Shown here piece by piece: positions 14,744-21,665 of a stretch of 43,569 bases of DNA. The position numbers and the translations under genes are program-made. How positions within the stretch are numbered: position 1 is the stretch's first letter; the number at the start of each line of letters is the position of its first letter. Origin of the DNA: a bacterium (GTDB lineage: Bacteria > Electryoneota > RPQS01); the NCBI GenBank assembly GCA_016721565.1, contig JADKHW010000058.1:1-43569 (forward strand), in the 5' to 3' direction. Under the pieces are notes generated by a model. It was given only the letters and a program-made list of their open reading frames with translations, made no database searches and was not told where the DNA came from.

Positions 14744-15897
14744 ACGACGTTTATTAACGTATTATCGGTTGCGGCTTGACCGTTGTATTCGATCATCGCA
14801 GTAACTTGGAAGCGATCAAACTGATTGAAGAAGCGCCACTCAGTTTCGGATTCGCCATTTGAATCGGTGGGCGGAGGCGGGTCGAATTCTCCGGCTTCGA
14901 CGGACAGAGTTGGTGTTATGCCGGGCAAGAGAATTCCGTTTTCATCTTGTGCGACGACTCTAATGAATGCAGTACCAACGGTATTGGAATCTACGCGTAA
15001 CGTGAGTGGAATCGTGTAAACGCTGACTTGCGGGGGTTCGTGCACACGCAACGAGATCAAGACGGTGACTGTGTCGCGTAGTCCCCATTCTGAATAGTAT
15101 GCGAAGAGATAGTAATCACCGAATCCTCTGAATGCCCAATTGAATTGAATTTGACCATTGGCATCCGTTAGCGGAAGTTCTGGAATTATTCCACCACTTG
15201 CCGAGATGTTCACTAATGCATTCGGACGGCCTTGACCAAATCCATCGAGTAGTGTGATTGTAACTTGGCTGTGAACTTCCTCGTTTGAATCAATTTCTAA
15301 TAAAGATGGATCGGCAGTGACTGTTAGAGAGAATAGGTCAGGGGATTCTTGCACATGGACCATGACGGAGTCGCGTTTTGTACCAGCCCGAGCGGTTAGC
15401 CAGAACTCACCGAATTCGTTTGTGAAGTTCCAGAAGAAAGAGGTGTGACCATTGGAGTCAGTCGGCAAAGGGAAGATGATTGATCCGCCAGTTGCGGAAA
15501 AGAGGCCGTTGAAATTTGGGATGCCTTGATTACCCTGATCACGAATGGTGAAATCAATACGCGTTTGCGCAAAGCCGTTTATGTCGGCTTCAAGTAGCGT
15601 TGGCGTGGCAGTTAGGTTGATTATGTTGGGGTTGTTGCGTCCCTGCCGAATAACCAGAATCCTTTGCGCGGTGACACCACCTGCGGTTGCGGCAATGATT
15701 TGATCGCCTACTTGCGCGAAGGTACGAAAGATCAGATTTACACGGCCTAAAGCGTTGGTTGTGTCGCGCAAGGCATCGTCAACGTATTCAATGACTCCGA
15801 GACTCGGATTTGCGAGTGAGATGGCGACTTTGACGCCGGGATAGGGCAGGCCTTGCCTATCAGTGACGATTACCGTTACAGTTGTGGATGCTGAGTC
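14731..15897 (-). CDS. Ig-like repeat lipoprotein A, main piece
   Basis: Main part of a ~448-aa surface lipoprotein made of four tandem invasin-type (Big_1-like) Ig repeats of ~85-95 residues. Each ends with a T-D-x-N-G turn and a W-x-F strand: TTNALGRVNLIFRTF, PTDSNGHTSFFWNF, LTDANGQIQFNWAF, PTDSNGESETEWRFF. Such domains form rigid stalks in adhesins. The frame is readable up from the stop (TAA, 14731-14733) to about 15897, where DSASTTVTVIVTDRQGLP joins the N-terminal piece through a one-base shift. The family has two shorter paralogues just downstream in this window. Anchored in a membrane by the lipid of the N-terminal piece. Confidence 0.8.
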   Translation of the reverse strand, partial: DSASTTVTVIVTDRQGLPYPGVKVAISLANPSLGVIEYVDDALRDTTNALGRVNLIFRTFAQVGDQIIAATAGGVTAQRILVIRQGRNNPNIINLTATPTLLEADINGFAQTRIDFTIRDQGNQGIPNFNGLFSATGGSIIFPLPTDSNGHTSFFWNFTNEFGEFWLTARAGTKRDSVMVHVQESPDLFSLTVTADPSLLEIDSNEEVHSQVTITLLDGFGQGRPNALVNISASGGIIPELPLTDANGQIQFNWAFRGFGDYYLFAYYSEWGLRDTVTVLISLRVHEPPQVSVYTIPLTLRVDSNTVGTAFIRVVAQDENGILLPGITPTLSVEAGEFDPPPPTDSNGESETEWRFFNQFDRFQVTAMIEYNGQAATDNTLINVVYGP

Positions 15898-16075
15898 CCG
15901 GCAGGAAGTTCAGCGTGTCATTCGGTACGCCAAAAACAATTTGGATTGAGCCGACGTCGGAGTACCACCACGGGTCACCGCAATCGTTGCATGTCTGTGG
16001 TTCATCATCGCAACTTGTCCATAGGGTTGTTGCGAGGACGAGTGTCGTGAGTAGTAATAAGAATTTTGAATACAT
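15860..16075 (-). CDS. Ig-like repeat lipoprotein A, N-terminal piece
   Basis: Signal peptide MYSKFLLLLTTLVLATTLWTSC with lipobox WTSC (Cys22), then a short cysteine-containing linker and the strand GSIQIVFGVPNDTLNFLPG. After that the frame is lost near 15900 and continues in the main piece. The GGAGGG ribosome site lies 6 bases before the ATG inside a leader shared by three paralogues. Confidence 0.82.
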   Translation of the reverse strand: MYSKFLLLLTTLVLATTLWTSCDDEPQTCNDCGDPWWYSDVGSIQIVFGVPNDTLNFLPGLSIHNCNGNRH

Positions 16076-16151
16076 GATTCCCTCCAGAATCTTGGTTGAA
16101 GTGCTCTCGTCGAGGGCGGGTATTGCCGTCGGTGAGGGGACTTCGGAGGAG
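16076..16151 (-). promoter_or_regulatory. Conserved leader upstream of Ig lipoprotein A
   Basis: About 75 bases upstream of the ATG match the leaders at 17546-17620 and 18409-18482. The shared core reads, in the gene direction, TTGACGAGAGCACTTCA (here with C for the first T), then CCAAGATTCTGGAGGGAATC and the ATG. It contains the ribosome site. I found no convincing -10 box, so a control function at the RNA level is possible but unproven. Confidence 0.55.
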
Positions 16152-16169
16152 GAAATTTACAAAATGAAT

Positions 16170-16195
16170 GCGGGGCACCTGATGTGGTGCCCCGC
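16170..16195 (-). terminator. Terminator-like hairpin (GCGGGGC type)
   Basis: GCGGGGCACC (16170-16179), loop TGATGT, GGTGCCCCGC (16186-16195): a perfect 10-bp stem. It lies 10 bases after the stop of the lipoprotein gene 16206-16763 (minus) and before the leader of the next gene. Confidence 0.65.
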
Positions 16196-16205
16196 GATTA
16201 GCATT

Positions 16206-16763
16206 CTACTTGTGATTGGCTTTCCAAGCTTTGTAGTCTTCGACTAAGTTGCGGACGTTTTCGGTGTCGGCGGTGACTTCGGTTTTGTAGGTGATCTCTT
16301 TGACGTCGGGTTTCCACTCGACGACTTCGGCATCACCGAGGGCGACGCCTTCGCCGTTGTGTTCCATCAGGGTTTCGTCGATGGCGCCGGGGAGCAACAG
16401 AATGGGTGCGCAATTGCAATCGGCTGTGCGATAGAGCTTGGCCGCGCCCATGTTGCTGAAGGTGAACTCGACTTTGCCGCAGAGGACGCCGTCTTGCTCG
16501 AAGAGATCTTTTTTAGTGATGGCCCAATCGGGGTTCTCGCCCTCAAACGTTTGGCCTTCAAGATAGTCGGTCACGAGTGTGCCGAAATCTTTGAAGGAGA
16601 CGTCGCGCTCTTCTTCGTCACTCGAATGAATGTTGTAGAAGAAGATGGAGCCTGAGCCGGTGCCGTCGTCGTTGAGCTTGAAGGTGTAGGTTTTGTGCTG
16701 CACGTTCAGGCAACCGACGGAGAATGCGGCAATCAGGAGAATGATGGGGAGAAGTTTCTTCAT
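16206..16763 (-). CDS. Lipoprotein of unknown function
   Basis: Intact 185-aa protein with lipoprotein signal peptide MKKLLPIILLIAAFSVGC (Cys18). The mature part is acidic and probably beta-rich (YTFKLNDDGTGSGSIFFYNI, then a central CNC motif and a Lys-rich tail). I do not recognise the family. A GAGGTCCC ribosome site precedes the ATG. It interrupts the run of Ig lipoproteins without sharing their leader or sequence. The opening 'TFKLNDDGTGSGSI' resembles the beta-hairpin start of small periplasmic lipoproteins, but no function should be assumed. Confidence 0.85.
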   Translation of the reverse strand: MKKLLPIILLIAAFSVGCLNVQHKTYTFKLNDDGTGSGSIFFYNIHSSDEEERDVSFKDFGTLVTDYLEGQTFEGENPDWAITKKDLFEQDGVLCGKVEFTFSNMGAAKLYRTADCNCAPILLLPGAIDETLMEHNGEGVALGDAEVVEWKPDVKEITYKTEVTADTENVRNLVEDYKAWKANHK

Positions 16764-16817
16764 GGGACCTCGGTATCTAAAATTGGAAATAGGAAATTTG
16801 AAAGAAGAAAAGGGAAC

Positions 16818-17090
16818 TCAACCTGTTGTGTCGAGGAGAATTGTGAACGGGTCGAGCCAGTTGCCGAAAATGCGTGCTTGAAATGTGCCGTATTCATTGT
16901 AGAATGACCACGTGCTCGTGGCTTGGCCGTTGGAAATCACGCTAAAGCGCTCCAGATGCCCGCCCGTTGCAGACGAACTGATAAACATGCCGTCGTAATC
17001 GTGGATCGGATTCGCATCGGCGTCGAAGAAGTTTGCCGTGAAGTGGATTACTAGTTCGCTGTCCGGAGCAACGTTAATCTGTCGTGCGGC
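16818..17090 (-). CDS. Ig-like lipoprotein C, C-terminal piece
   Basis: This piece continues gene 17051-17545 after a one- or two-base shift near 17075-17090. It reads ARQINVAPDSELVIHFTANF, then DADANPIHDYDGMFISSSAT, and ends FGNWLDPFTILLDTTG at TGA 16820-16818. It is a second beta domain with a Y/F-rich strand pattern like the paralogue repeats (STWSFYNEYGTFQARIFG, compare the W-x-F strands of lipoprotein A). The joined protein would be about 243 aa. Confidence 0.65.
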   Translation of the reverse strand, partial: AARQINVAPDSELVIHFTANFFDADANPIHDYDGMFISSSATGGHLERFSVISNGQATSTWSFYNEYGTFQARIFGNWLDPFTILLDTTG

Positions 17091-17545
17091 CGGTCGGAAG
17101 CCAGTGTGAATCCGCTCAGTGGGCGCGGAACTTCGATCATCGTGATTGGCATGGAGTCTGTTCGACCTCCGGCAGTGGCAGTTATGACTTGTTCACCGGA
17201 ATGCGCGAAAGTGCGAAAATAGCAATTGATACGGCCAACCGAGTTGGTTGTGTCTTGCAGCAAATCGAAGTATTCGATTACACCTAAATACGGGTCTGAC
17301 AGCGAAATGTCAACTTGTAGATACGGAAACGGTTGACCGTGATTGTCCAGCACGATGACAGTCACCGTGAAACCGACTGTGTCATCGGTAAAGAACCTCA
17401 ATGCTTCATTAGGAAGTTCTGAGACAACTTGGACCGAACCAACTCCGTTCGGCGAATGCGGATCTGCCATTCTTTCAATATCACAACCAAACCAAAGCGT
17501 GGCGGCAACGAGGGCCGCGAGTAACAATAAGAATTTTGAATACAT
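17051..17545 (-). CDS. Ig-like lipoprotein C, N-terminal piece
   Basis: Signal peptide MYSKFLLLLAALVAATLWFGC (lipobox WFGC, Cys21) followed by one Big_1-like repeat: VTVIVLDNHGQPFPYLQVDI, then LGVIEYFDLLQDTTNSVGRI with NCYFRTFAHSGEQVITATAGG. It matches repeat 1 of lipoprotein A nearly residue for residue (DTTNALGRVNLIFRTFAQVGDQ). The reading frame fails after FTLASDRP. ATG 17545-17543 is preceded by GGAGGG in the shared leader. Probably a short surface stalk or an anchored binding protein. Confidence 0.8.
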   Translation of the reverse strand: MYSKFLLLLAALVAATLWFGCDIERMADPHSPNGVGSVQVVSELPNEALRFFTDDTVGFTVTVIVLDNHGQPFPYLQVDISLSDPYLGVIEYFDLLQDTTNSVGRINCYFRTFAHSGEQVITATAGGRTDSMPITMIEVPRPLSGFTLASDRPHDRLTLLRTAN

Positions 17546-17620
17546 GATTCCCTCCAGAATCTTGGTGAAGTGCTCTCGTCAAGGGCAAGGGGATTGCCGT
17601 TGGGGAGGGGGCTTCGGGGG
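17546..17620 (-). promoter_or_regulatory. Conserved leader upstream of Ig lipoprotein C
   Basis: Second copy of the ~75-base leader. With the first ~55 bases of coding sequence it is almost identical to the copy at 18345-18482, so the similarity covers about 130 bases (17489-17620). Confidence 0.55.
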
Positions 17621-17633
17621 GAGAGAATGGTAG

Positions 17634-17658
17634 GCGGGGCGACAAAACGCCGCCCCGC
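17634..17658 (-). terminator. Terminator-like hairpin (GCGGGGC type)
   Basis: GCGGGGCG (17634-17641), a 9-base loop, and CGCCCCGC (17651-17658) lie 20 bases after the stop of lipoprotein D on the minus strand. No strong U tract follows. Confidence 0.5.
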
Positions 17659-17677
17659 ACTCGTTCAGATAGTTATC

Positions 17678-18211
17678 TCAGTACGACGCAGACAGAGTCT
17701 TGCCAAGTAAACACCATGCCAACGCAATATGTCCCGGCTGTTGACCAAGGGTACAAGGGCAATGGAGATTCTGCATATCCGTTTTGGTCGGTCGGCCCGA
17801 TATTTGGATATGGAGAAATCTCCCCAATGGGAATCCGTTAAAGAAGTATGGCAGTATTAAGTTGGGGACAGGAATCCGTCCGTTGCTCAATACGCGCATT
17901 TGCAATATTGGTTGAACCCACTGATCCACGTAAACCGTGTCCACGTTCAATGTGACTTCAGCAGTGAATGTTGCGAAGTCGAACTCGCGGATGGTGAGTG
18001 TTGCCGTCGCCATTGAGCCGAATGCGTGAGCGGAGATAATTTGGTCGCCAGCAAGGGCATAGCTGTGAAAAATCAAATTAGCGCGGCCACGCAGTTTGTG
18101 GTGTCTGCGGCAAAGAGGATCTACGTATTCGATCAGTACCAATTGACGGATTTGCCAGTGCACTTCAATCTTACACCCCGGAATGGGCGGTGATCGTAGC
18201 CGCCGCAACAA
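17678..18211 (-). CDS. Ig-like lipoprotein D, C-terminal piece
   Basis: This piece carries the paralogue repeat: VLIEYVDPL, then (shifted for ~25 bases into another frame) AADTTNCV, then RANLIFHSYALAGDQIISAH and ATATLTIREF. A second beta domain follows with RVLSNGRIPVPNLILPYFFN. Two compensating indels near 18080-18110 are needed to restore the family pattern. The residues upstream of ~18170 in this frame are not real. Stop TGA 17680-17678 is close to a terminator-like hairpin. Confidence 0.65.
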   Translation of the reverse strand: MLRRLRSPPIPGCKIEVHWQIRQLVLIEYVDPLCRRHHKLRGRANLIFHSYALAGDQIISAHAFGSMATATLTIREFDFATFTAEVTLNVDTVYVDQWVQPILQMRVLSNGRIPVPNLILPYFFNGFPLGRFLHIQISGRPTKTDMQNLHCPCTLGQQPGHIALAWCLLGKTLSASY

Positions 18212-18408
18212 TCGTGATTGCAGTTGTCAGAGAATCTCCGTGCAAGAACCAGCGTGCGGTCATTTGTCGCAATTGTGATAATTTGAAGTCGGAAATTTGG
18301 CGGCGGTTCAACGAAGTCGGGGCCAGTCACTTCTTGCTTGTCATCACAACCGAACCAAAGCGTGGCGGCAATAAGGGCCGCGAGTAACAATAAGAATTTT
18401 GAATACAT
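18133..18408 (-). CDS. Ig-like lipoprotein D, N-terminal piece
   Basis: Signal peptide MYSKFLLLLAALIAATLWFGC (Cys21), then DDKQEVTGPDFVEPPPNFRL and the start of the first beta repeat. The frame is lost near 18220. The nucleotide sequence of the signal peptide and leader is nearly identical to that of lipoprotein C, pointing to recent duplication or gene conversion limited to the 5' end, since the mature sequences diverge. Confidence 0.78.
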   Translation of the reverse strand: MYSKFLLLLAALIAATLWFGCDDKQEVTGPDFVEPPPNFRLQIITIATNDRTLVLARRFSDNCNHDCCGGYDHRPFRGVRLKCTGKSVNWY

Positions 18409-18482
18409 GATTCCCTCCAGAATCTTGGTGAAGTGCTCTCGTCAAGGGCAAGGGGTTTGCCGTTGGTGAGGGAGCTTCGGGG
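18409..18482 (-). promoter_or_regulatory. Conserved leader upstream of Ig lipoprotein D
   Basis: Third copy of the leader, with TTGACGAGAGCACTTCA, the GGAGGG site and the same spacing to the ATG as the other two. Confidence 0.55.
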
Positions 18483-18499
18483 ATTCTGCGGAACGCAAA

Positions 18500-18527
18500 C
18501 GCGGGCGGATTGCCATCCGCCCCTACA
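18500..18527 (-). repeat. TGTAGGGGCGG palindromic element, copy 2
   Basis: On the minus strand: TGTAGGGGCGG, core ATGGCAAT, CCGCCCGCG, folding as GGGCGGAT, loop GGCA, ATCCGCCC. The TAG inside its first bases is the stop codon of the dehydrogenase gene 18523-19284, so the element overlaps the gene's 3' end. Confidence 0.7.
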
Positions 18528-19284
18528 TTCGGGCGGCTCTTCTTAACAGCGGCGTGGCGCGGTAGCGGTCTTCGTGGAACCAATTGTATAGGCCGTCCAT
18601 AATGGCTTCTACTCTGGCCAAGCCGATTTTTTGACCCCACGCGATGGGGCCGTGTGGGTAGTTGACGCCGAGCTTCATGGCCGTGTCAATGTCGGCGGCG
18701 GGGGCTACGCCCTCTTGTAAAGCATTATAGGATTCGTTGACCAAACATGCAACCGCACGGACGAGCACCCCGGCGGGGGCATCTCCGACGGTGGCAATTT
18801 TGAGGCCAAAGGATTCGAACAGCGACTCGACGGTGGCAAATATACTGGGATCGGTGCTGTCGAGCTTGGTCAGTTCGGCTAAGGTGGTTTCAGAAAACGG
18901 GGGCAACATGGACACGCCGACGAAGCGATCGGGAGCGGCGGCATCCGTGAGCAAATCACATAACGCGCTGGTTAGCGTGAGGGTGATGATCGGTGCCTCA
19001 CCGGAGAAGGCATCTTCGAGATATTGGATGGCTTCGTATTTCGAGGTCACGTCGGTGGTGTAGCACTCGAAGGCTATGTCAAAGCCGTCGGCGTCGGCGT
19101 GCTCATTTTCGCCGAGAATGCGGATCCTGGTGCGCTTGCGGCCTTCTTCGATTTCGGCGGGAGCGAGTAACAAGGTCGGGGTGTGTCCGGCTTGTTTGGC
19201 GCGGTCGGCCAGCGGCAGTACGTCTTCGAGTGGGCCGACGAAGAGGATGCGTTCGATGGGGTAGAGTTCGAGTTCAGCGTTCAT
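18523..19284 (-). CDS. 3-hydroxyacyl-CoA dehydrogenase, C-terminal-half protein (split PaaH/PaaC type)
   Basis: Intact 253-aa protein resembling the second half of ~500-residue PaaH-type dehydrogenases. The last ~60 residues are a 3HCDH C-terminal helical domain (ALQEGVAPAADIDTAMKLGV, NYPHGPIAWGQKIGLARVEA, RYRATPLLRR). Residues ~1-185 look like a degenerate Rossmann-like domain: VGPLEDVLPLA replaces the GxGxxG loop, so it should not bind NAD. The ATG shares one base with the TAA of the upstream dehydrogenase (TAATG), with GGAGG just before it. It probably forms a complex with that protein in beta-oxidation, phenylacetate or butyrate-type metabolism. The role is inference. Confidence 0.82.
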   Translation of the reverse strand: MNAELELYPIERILFVGPLEDVLPLADRAKQAGHTPTLLLAPAEIEEGRKRTRIRILGENEHADADGFDIAFECYTTDVTSKYEAIQYLEDAFSGEAPIITLTLTSALCDLLTDAAAPDRFVGVSMLPPFSETTLAELTKLDSTDPSIFATVESLFESFGLKIATVGDAPAGVLVRAVACLVNESYNALQEGVAPAADIDTAMKLGVNYPHGPIAWGQKIGLARVEAIMDGLYNWFHEDRYRATPLLRRAARM

Positions 19285-20153
19285 TACTTCCCCTCCGCAG
19301 AATAGTCGTAGAAACCGCGGCCGGACTTTTTGCCTAAGAAGCCTGCATCGACCATTTGTTTTTGGATGAGATGAGGTCTGTAGCGGCTATCGCGGAAATA
19401 GGCTTCCCAAACGGAGGATGTGGCGGCGAAGTTGATGTCGATGCCGATTAAGTCCATTAACTCAAACGGGCCCATCTTGAAGCCGCCGCCTTCGCGCATG
19501 ATTCTATCAATCGTCATGTGATCGGCGAGGCCTTCACCCAGCGCGCGCAAAGCTTCACCGTAATAGGGACGCGCAACTCTGTTTACAATAAAGCCCGGCG
19601 TGTCTTTGGTCACGACGGGCGTTTTCTCAAGCTCGATGGCGTAGGCGACAATGCGTTCGATGACACTCTTGTCGGTTTGATGCGCGGCTACGACTTCGAC
19701 AAGTCTCATGCGTGTGGCCGGATTGAAGAAGTGAAACCCACAGACGCGGTGCGGGTATTTGGTCTTGGCCGCAATCTGCGTCACGGAGAGTGAGCTTGTG
19801 TTGGTCGAGAGAATGCAGTCGTGGCCAACGCGGTCATCAAGTTGGCTGAAGAGTTCAACTTTGACCTCGAGCGATTCAGACGCGGCCTCGATGATGAGGT
19901 CGGCGGATTTGCATTCATCAAGCAGGTTAATAGGTTTGATGAGATCGACGATGACTTTGGCTTGCTCTTTTGAGAGTTTGCCGAGCTCGACGCCTTTGGC
20001 GAGATCTTTTTCGATCTTTTGCGGGGCGCGTTTCAGTGCATCAGGGAAGGCATCAAACAGAAAGACCGTGCTGCCGGCTTGAGCACAAAGTTGAGCGATA
20101 CCGCTCCCCATTGTACCCGCGCCCAGTACGGCCACGGAAGGAAATGTTGGCAT
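19284..20153 (-). CDS. 3-hydroxybutyryl-CoA / 3-hydroxyacyl-CoA dehydrogenase
   Basis: Intact 289-aa enzyme oxidising (S)-3-hydroxyacyl-CoA to 3-oxoacyl-CoA with NAD(P)+. The Rossmann motif VLGAGTMGSGIAQLCAQAG is at residues 9-27. The family signatures are all there: STNTSSLSVTQIA, catalytic His in RVCGFHFFNPATRM, then TPGFIVNRVARPYYGEALRA, and the C-terminal GPFELMDLIGIDIN and GRKSGRGFYDY-like GKKSGRGFYDYSAEGK. Length is normal for Hbd/FadB-domain enzymes. Its TAA overlaps the next gene's ATG by one base, so the pair is translationally coupled. Hbd and PaaH cannot be separated by motif alone, hence no symbol. Confidence 0.93.
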   Translation of the reverse strand: MPTFPSVAVLGAGTMGSGIAQLCAQAGSTVFLFDAFPDALKRAPQKIEKDLAKGVELGKLSKEQAKVIVDLIKPINLLDECKSADLIIEAASESLEVKVELFSQLDDRVGHDCILSTNTSSLSVTQIAAKTKYPHRVCGFHFFNPATRMRLVEVVAAHQTDKSVIERIVAYAIELEKTPVVTKDTPGFIVNRVARPYYGEALRALGEGLADHMTIDRIMREGGGFKMGPFELMDLIGIDINFAATSSVWEAYFRDSRYRPHLIQKQMVDAGFLGKKSGRGFYDYSAEGK

Positions 20154-20195
20154 GATGTGTTTGTTAAGACAGATTCCGGCAGGGAACCGCGTTGC

Positions 20196-20217
20196 TCGCT
20201 AAATCCCTGCTCGGCGG
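20196..20217 (-). repeat. 22-base interspersed repeat, copy 2
   Basis: Minus-strand copy of the sequence at 6537-6558 with one mismatch. It lies in the gap between the ankyrin gene and the dehydrogenase pair, next to further inverted sequence (AATCC...GGATT type). Confidence 0.6.
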
Positions 20218-20271
20218 ACGAGGAGCGATTTACGGTTGGAATCCGGAGGTGGAAACGGCGCTAACGCGAGC

Positions 20272-20817
20272 TTACTCTTTCGCGCCGTGGGCTTTCAGGT
20301 ATTCGATGGACTTTTGGTGTTTCTTCCACTGCGCGACGCGAAGAGCCGTCCATTTGTTGTCGTTCATGTAGTTCACATCGGCACCGGCGGCAATGAGCGC
20401 TTTCATCGCTGGGATGTTGTCAGTCAGTGCGGCCAAAAACAGCGGAAGCATCAAGTTGTTGTCCATCGCGTAGATGACCGCGCCGTGATCAAGCAAGGTC
20501 TTTACCGTCGCGCTGTCACCACCCAATGCAGCGTTGTGAAGCGGAATAAATCCGTCGTCGTTCACGGCGTTTGCATCGGCGCCCTTTGAGAGCAGGAAAC
20601 GCACGACATCGTTATGCCCGCGTGCGGCAGCGAAATGGAGCGGCGAAGAACCGGCATCACCAACATCGCTGACATGCGATCCATTTTCAAGATACCACGT
20701 GACGGCATTCAAATCGCCTTCTTCGGCGGCTTTGAAGATACTTGGCTGAGACGGATGCTCTGCAAGCGCATTGGTGAGCACGCTGAGCAGTGCAATCAAA
20801 ACGAAACGGTTCATCAT
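20272..20817 (-). CDS. Exported ankyrin-repeat protein
   Basis: About 181 aa from ATG 20817 (a TTG lies three codons upstream). It has a signal peptide MNRFVLIALLSVLTNALA and then four to five ankyrin repeats with canonical SPLHFAAARGHNDVVRFLLSKGA, IPLHNAALGGDSATVKTLL, LPLFLAALTDNIPAMKALIA and TALRVAQWKKHQKSIEYLKA spacing. Ankyrin repeats are protein-binding scaffolds; a periplasmic location fits the signal peptide. It starts about 12 bases after the AlkD-like stop, so it is likely co-transcribed. No ribosome site is evident, consistent with coupling. Binding partner unknown. Confidence 0.88.
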   Translation of the reverse strand: MMNRFVLIALLSVLTNALAEHPSQPSIFKAAEEGDLNAVTWYLENGSHVSDVGDAGSSPLHFAAARGHNDVVRFLLSKGADANAVNDDGFIPLHNAALGGDSATVKTLLDHGAVIYAMDNNLMLPLFLAALTDNIPAMKALIAAGADVNYMNDNKWTALRVAQWKKHQKSIEYLKAHGAKE

Positions 20818-20828
20818 TTGTGTCAAAG

Positions 20829-21188
20829 TTATACTTTCTTCTGCGGAGATTTCACGGCCTTACGGCCCGTATCCAATTTCGTGCGAACTTCGCGAATTAC
20901 TGCAGGTTTCAGAACCTGTGAATAGTCATGCAAAAACTTCTCCACATCCTTACGGTTTGTGGAAATTGCGGATCGTAAGCCCCACGAGACGGCTTTGTAG
21001 ATCATGGGGTCGTGGTCATCGGCCAATTCTTCCATACGCTCGAACAGCTCGGCGGCAAAATGACCGTCTCGAACGGGGCGGACGAGCGTCACAATCGGCA
21101 CGTCGTTTCCACAGATTGCGCGAGCGCGACCATGTGGACGATTTGTCAACCAACTCAGGCCAGCGAAGCAGGAACTCGGAGAACACAT
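20829..21188 (-). CDS. AlkD-like HEAT-repeat protein, C-terminal piece
   Basis: Continuation of gene 21016-21534 after a shift near 21095. It reads IVTLVRPVRDGHFAAELFER, then DPMIYKAVSWGLRSA and EKFLHDYSQVLKPAVIREV, the last HEAT helices of the DNA-alkylation-repair fold, and a Lys-rich end KSPQKKV. The residues upstream of IVTLV in this frame are not real. The joined protein would be about 235 aa, the normal length for AlkD/AlkC-type proteins. Confidence 0.78.
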   Translation of the reverse strand: MCSPSSCFAGLSWLTNRPHGRARAICGNDVPIVTLVRPVRDGHFAAELFERMEELADDHDPMIYKAVSWGLRSAISTNRKDVEKFLHDYSQVLKPAVIREVRTKLDTGRKAVKSPQKKV

Positions 21189-21534
21189 CGCAACTGAGAT
21201 TGTCCACCAAGGCCCAGCCTTCGCAATCGTTCAGCCATTTGCTGAACTCGGGCCACTGACTTTTCGTAAAGAGCTTGCGCTTGCGAACGGCGATGTCGGT
21301 GGCGAGAACTTTGGCTTCATAGATTGGCTGTGCGCGCAACTCGGTTAGCGCGGCAACCCAATCGTCTGGAAGCTCAGCCAGCAAACTCTTGCCAATCTGC
21401 TCAACATCTTTTGTGTACACACCGAGGATCTCGTACTTTGTGGTCCCGAGATAACCTGCGGGCGGCGCATTGCGTAACCTGACAGCGCGGAGCTGCTTTA
21501 GAGCATTGCGCGCAAATTTCTCGGACGGGTTCAC
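21016..21534 (-). CDS. AlkD-like DNA alkylation repair protein, N-terminal piece
   Basis: HEAT-like repeat DNA glycosylase family that removes alkylated bases by reading the backbone. Residues near 38-60 (IGKSLLAELPDDWVAALTEL) and the WALVDNLSCDVF motif match AlkD's W..LVD (Trp109/Asp113). NLWKRR matches the segment carrying catalytic Arg148. The start is a GTG at 21534-21532, overlapping the TGA of the upstream gene by GTGA, so the genes are coupled. The real frame ends about 21095. Being sandwiched between an exported thioredoxin and an exported ankyrin protein is odd for a cytoplasmic repair enzyme. Confidence 0.85.
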   Translation of the reverse strand: MNPSEKFARNALKQLRAVRLRNAPPAGYLGTTKYEILGVYTKDVEQIGKSLLAELPDDWVAALTELRAQPIYEAKVLATDIAVRKRKLFTKSQWPEFSKWLNDCEGWALVDNLSCDVFSEFLLRWPELVDKSSTWSRSRNLWKRRADCDARPPRSRRSFCRRAVRAYGRIGR

Positions 21535-21665
21535 TTCAAGAGAGCTTCAGTCTGAGCTTTTAGGATTTGCGCGGTTTGCGGATTGTAACCGACGTGACGG
21601 TGCGCAATCTTGCCCTCTTTGTCAATCACAAACATCGTCGGAATGCCGCGCACGCCATGCGCTTG
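21531..21665 (-). CDS. TPR-thioredoxin protein, C-terminal end
   Basis: The final 44 residues of the thioredoxin domain, in a frame shifted relative to the main piece. They contain the cis-proline loop GVRGIPTMFVIDKEGKI and the closing helix. The shift is near 21665-21675, where ADLA in the main frame continues here as AHGVRGIP. TGA 21533-21531 overlaps the next gene's GTG. Confidence 0.82.
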   Translation of the reverse strand, partial: QAHGVRGIPTMFVIDKEGKIAHRHVGYNPQTAQILKAQTEALLK

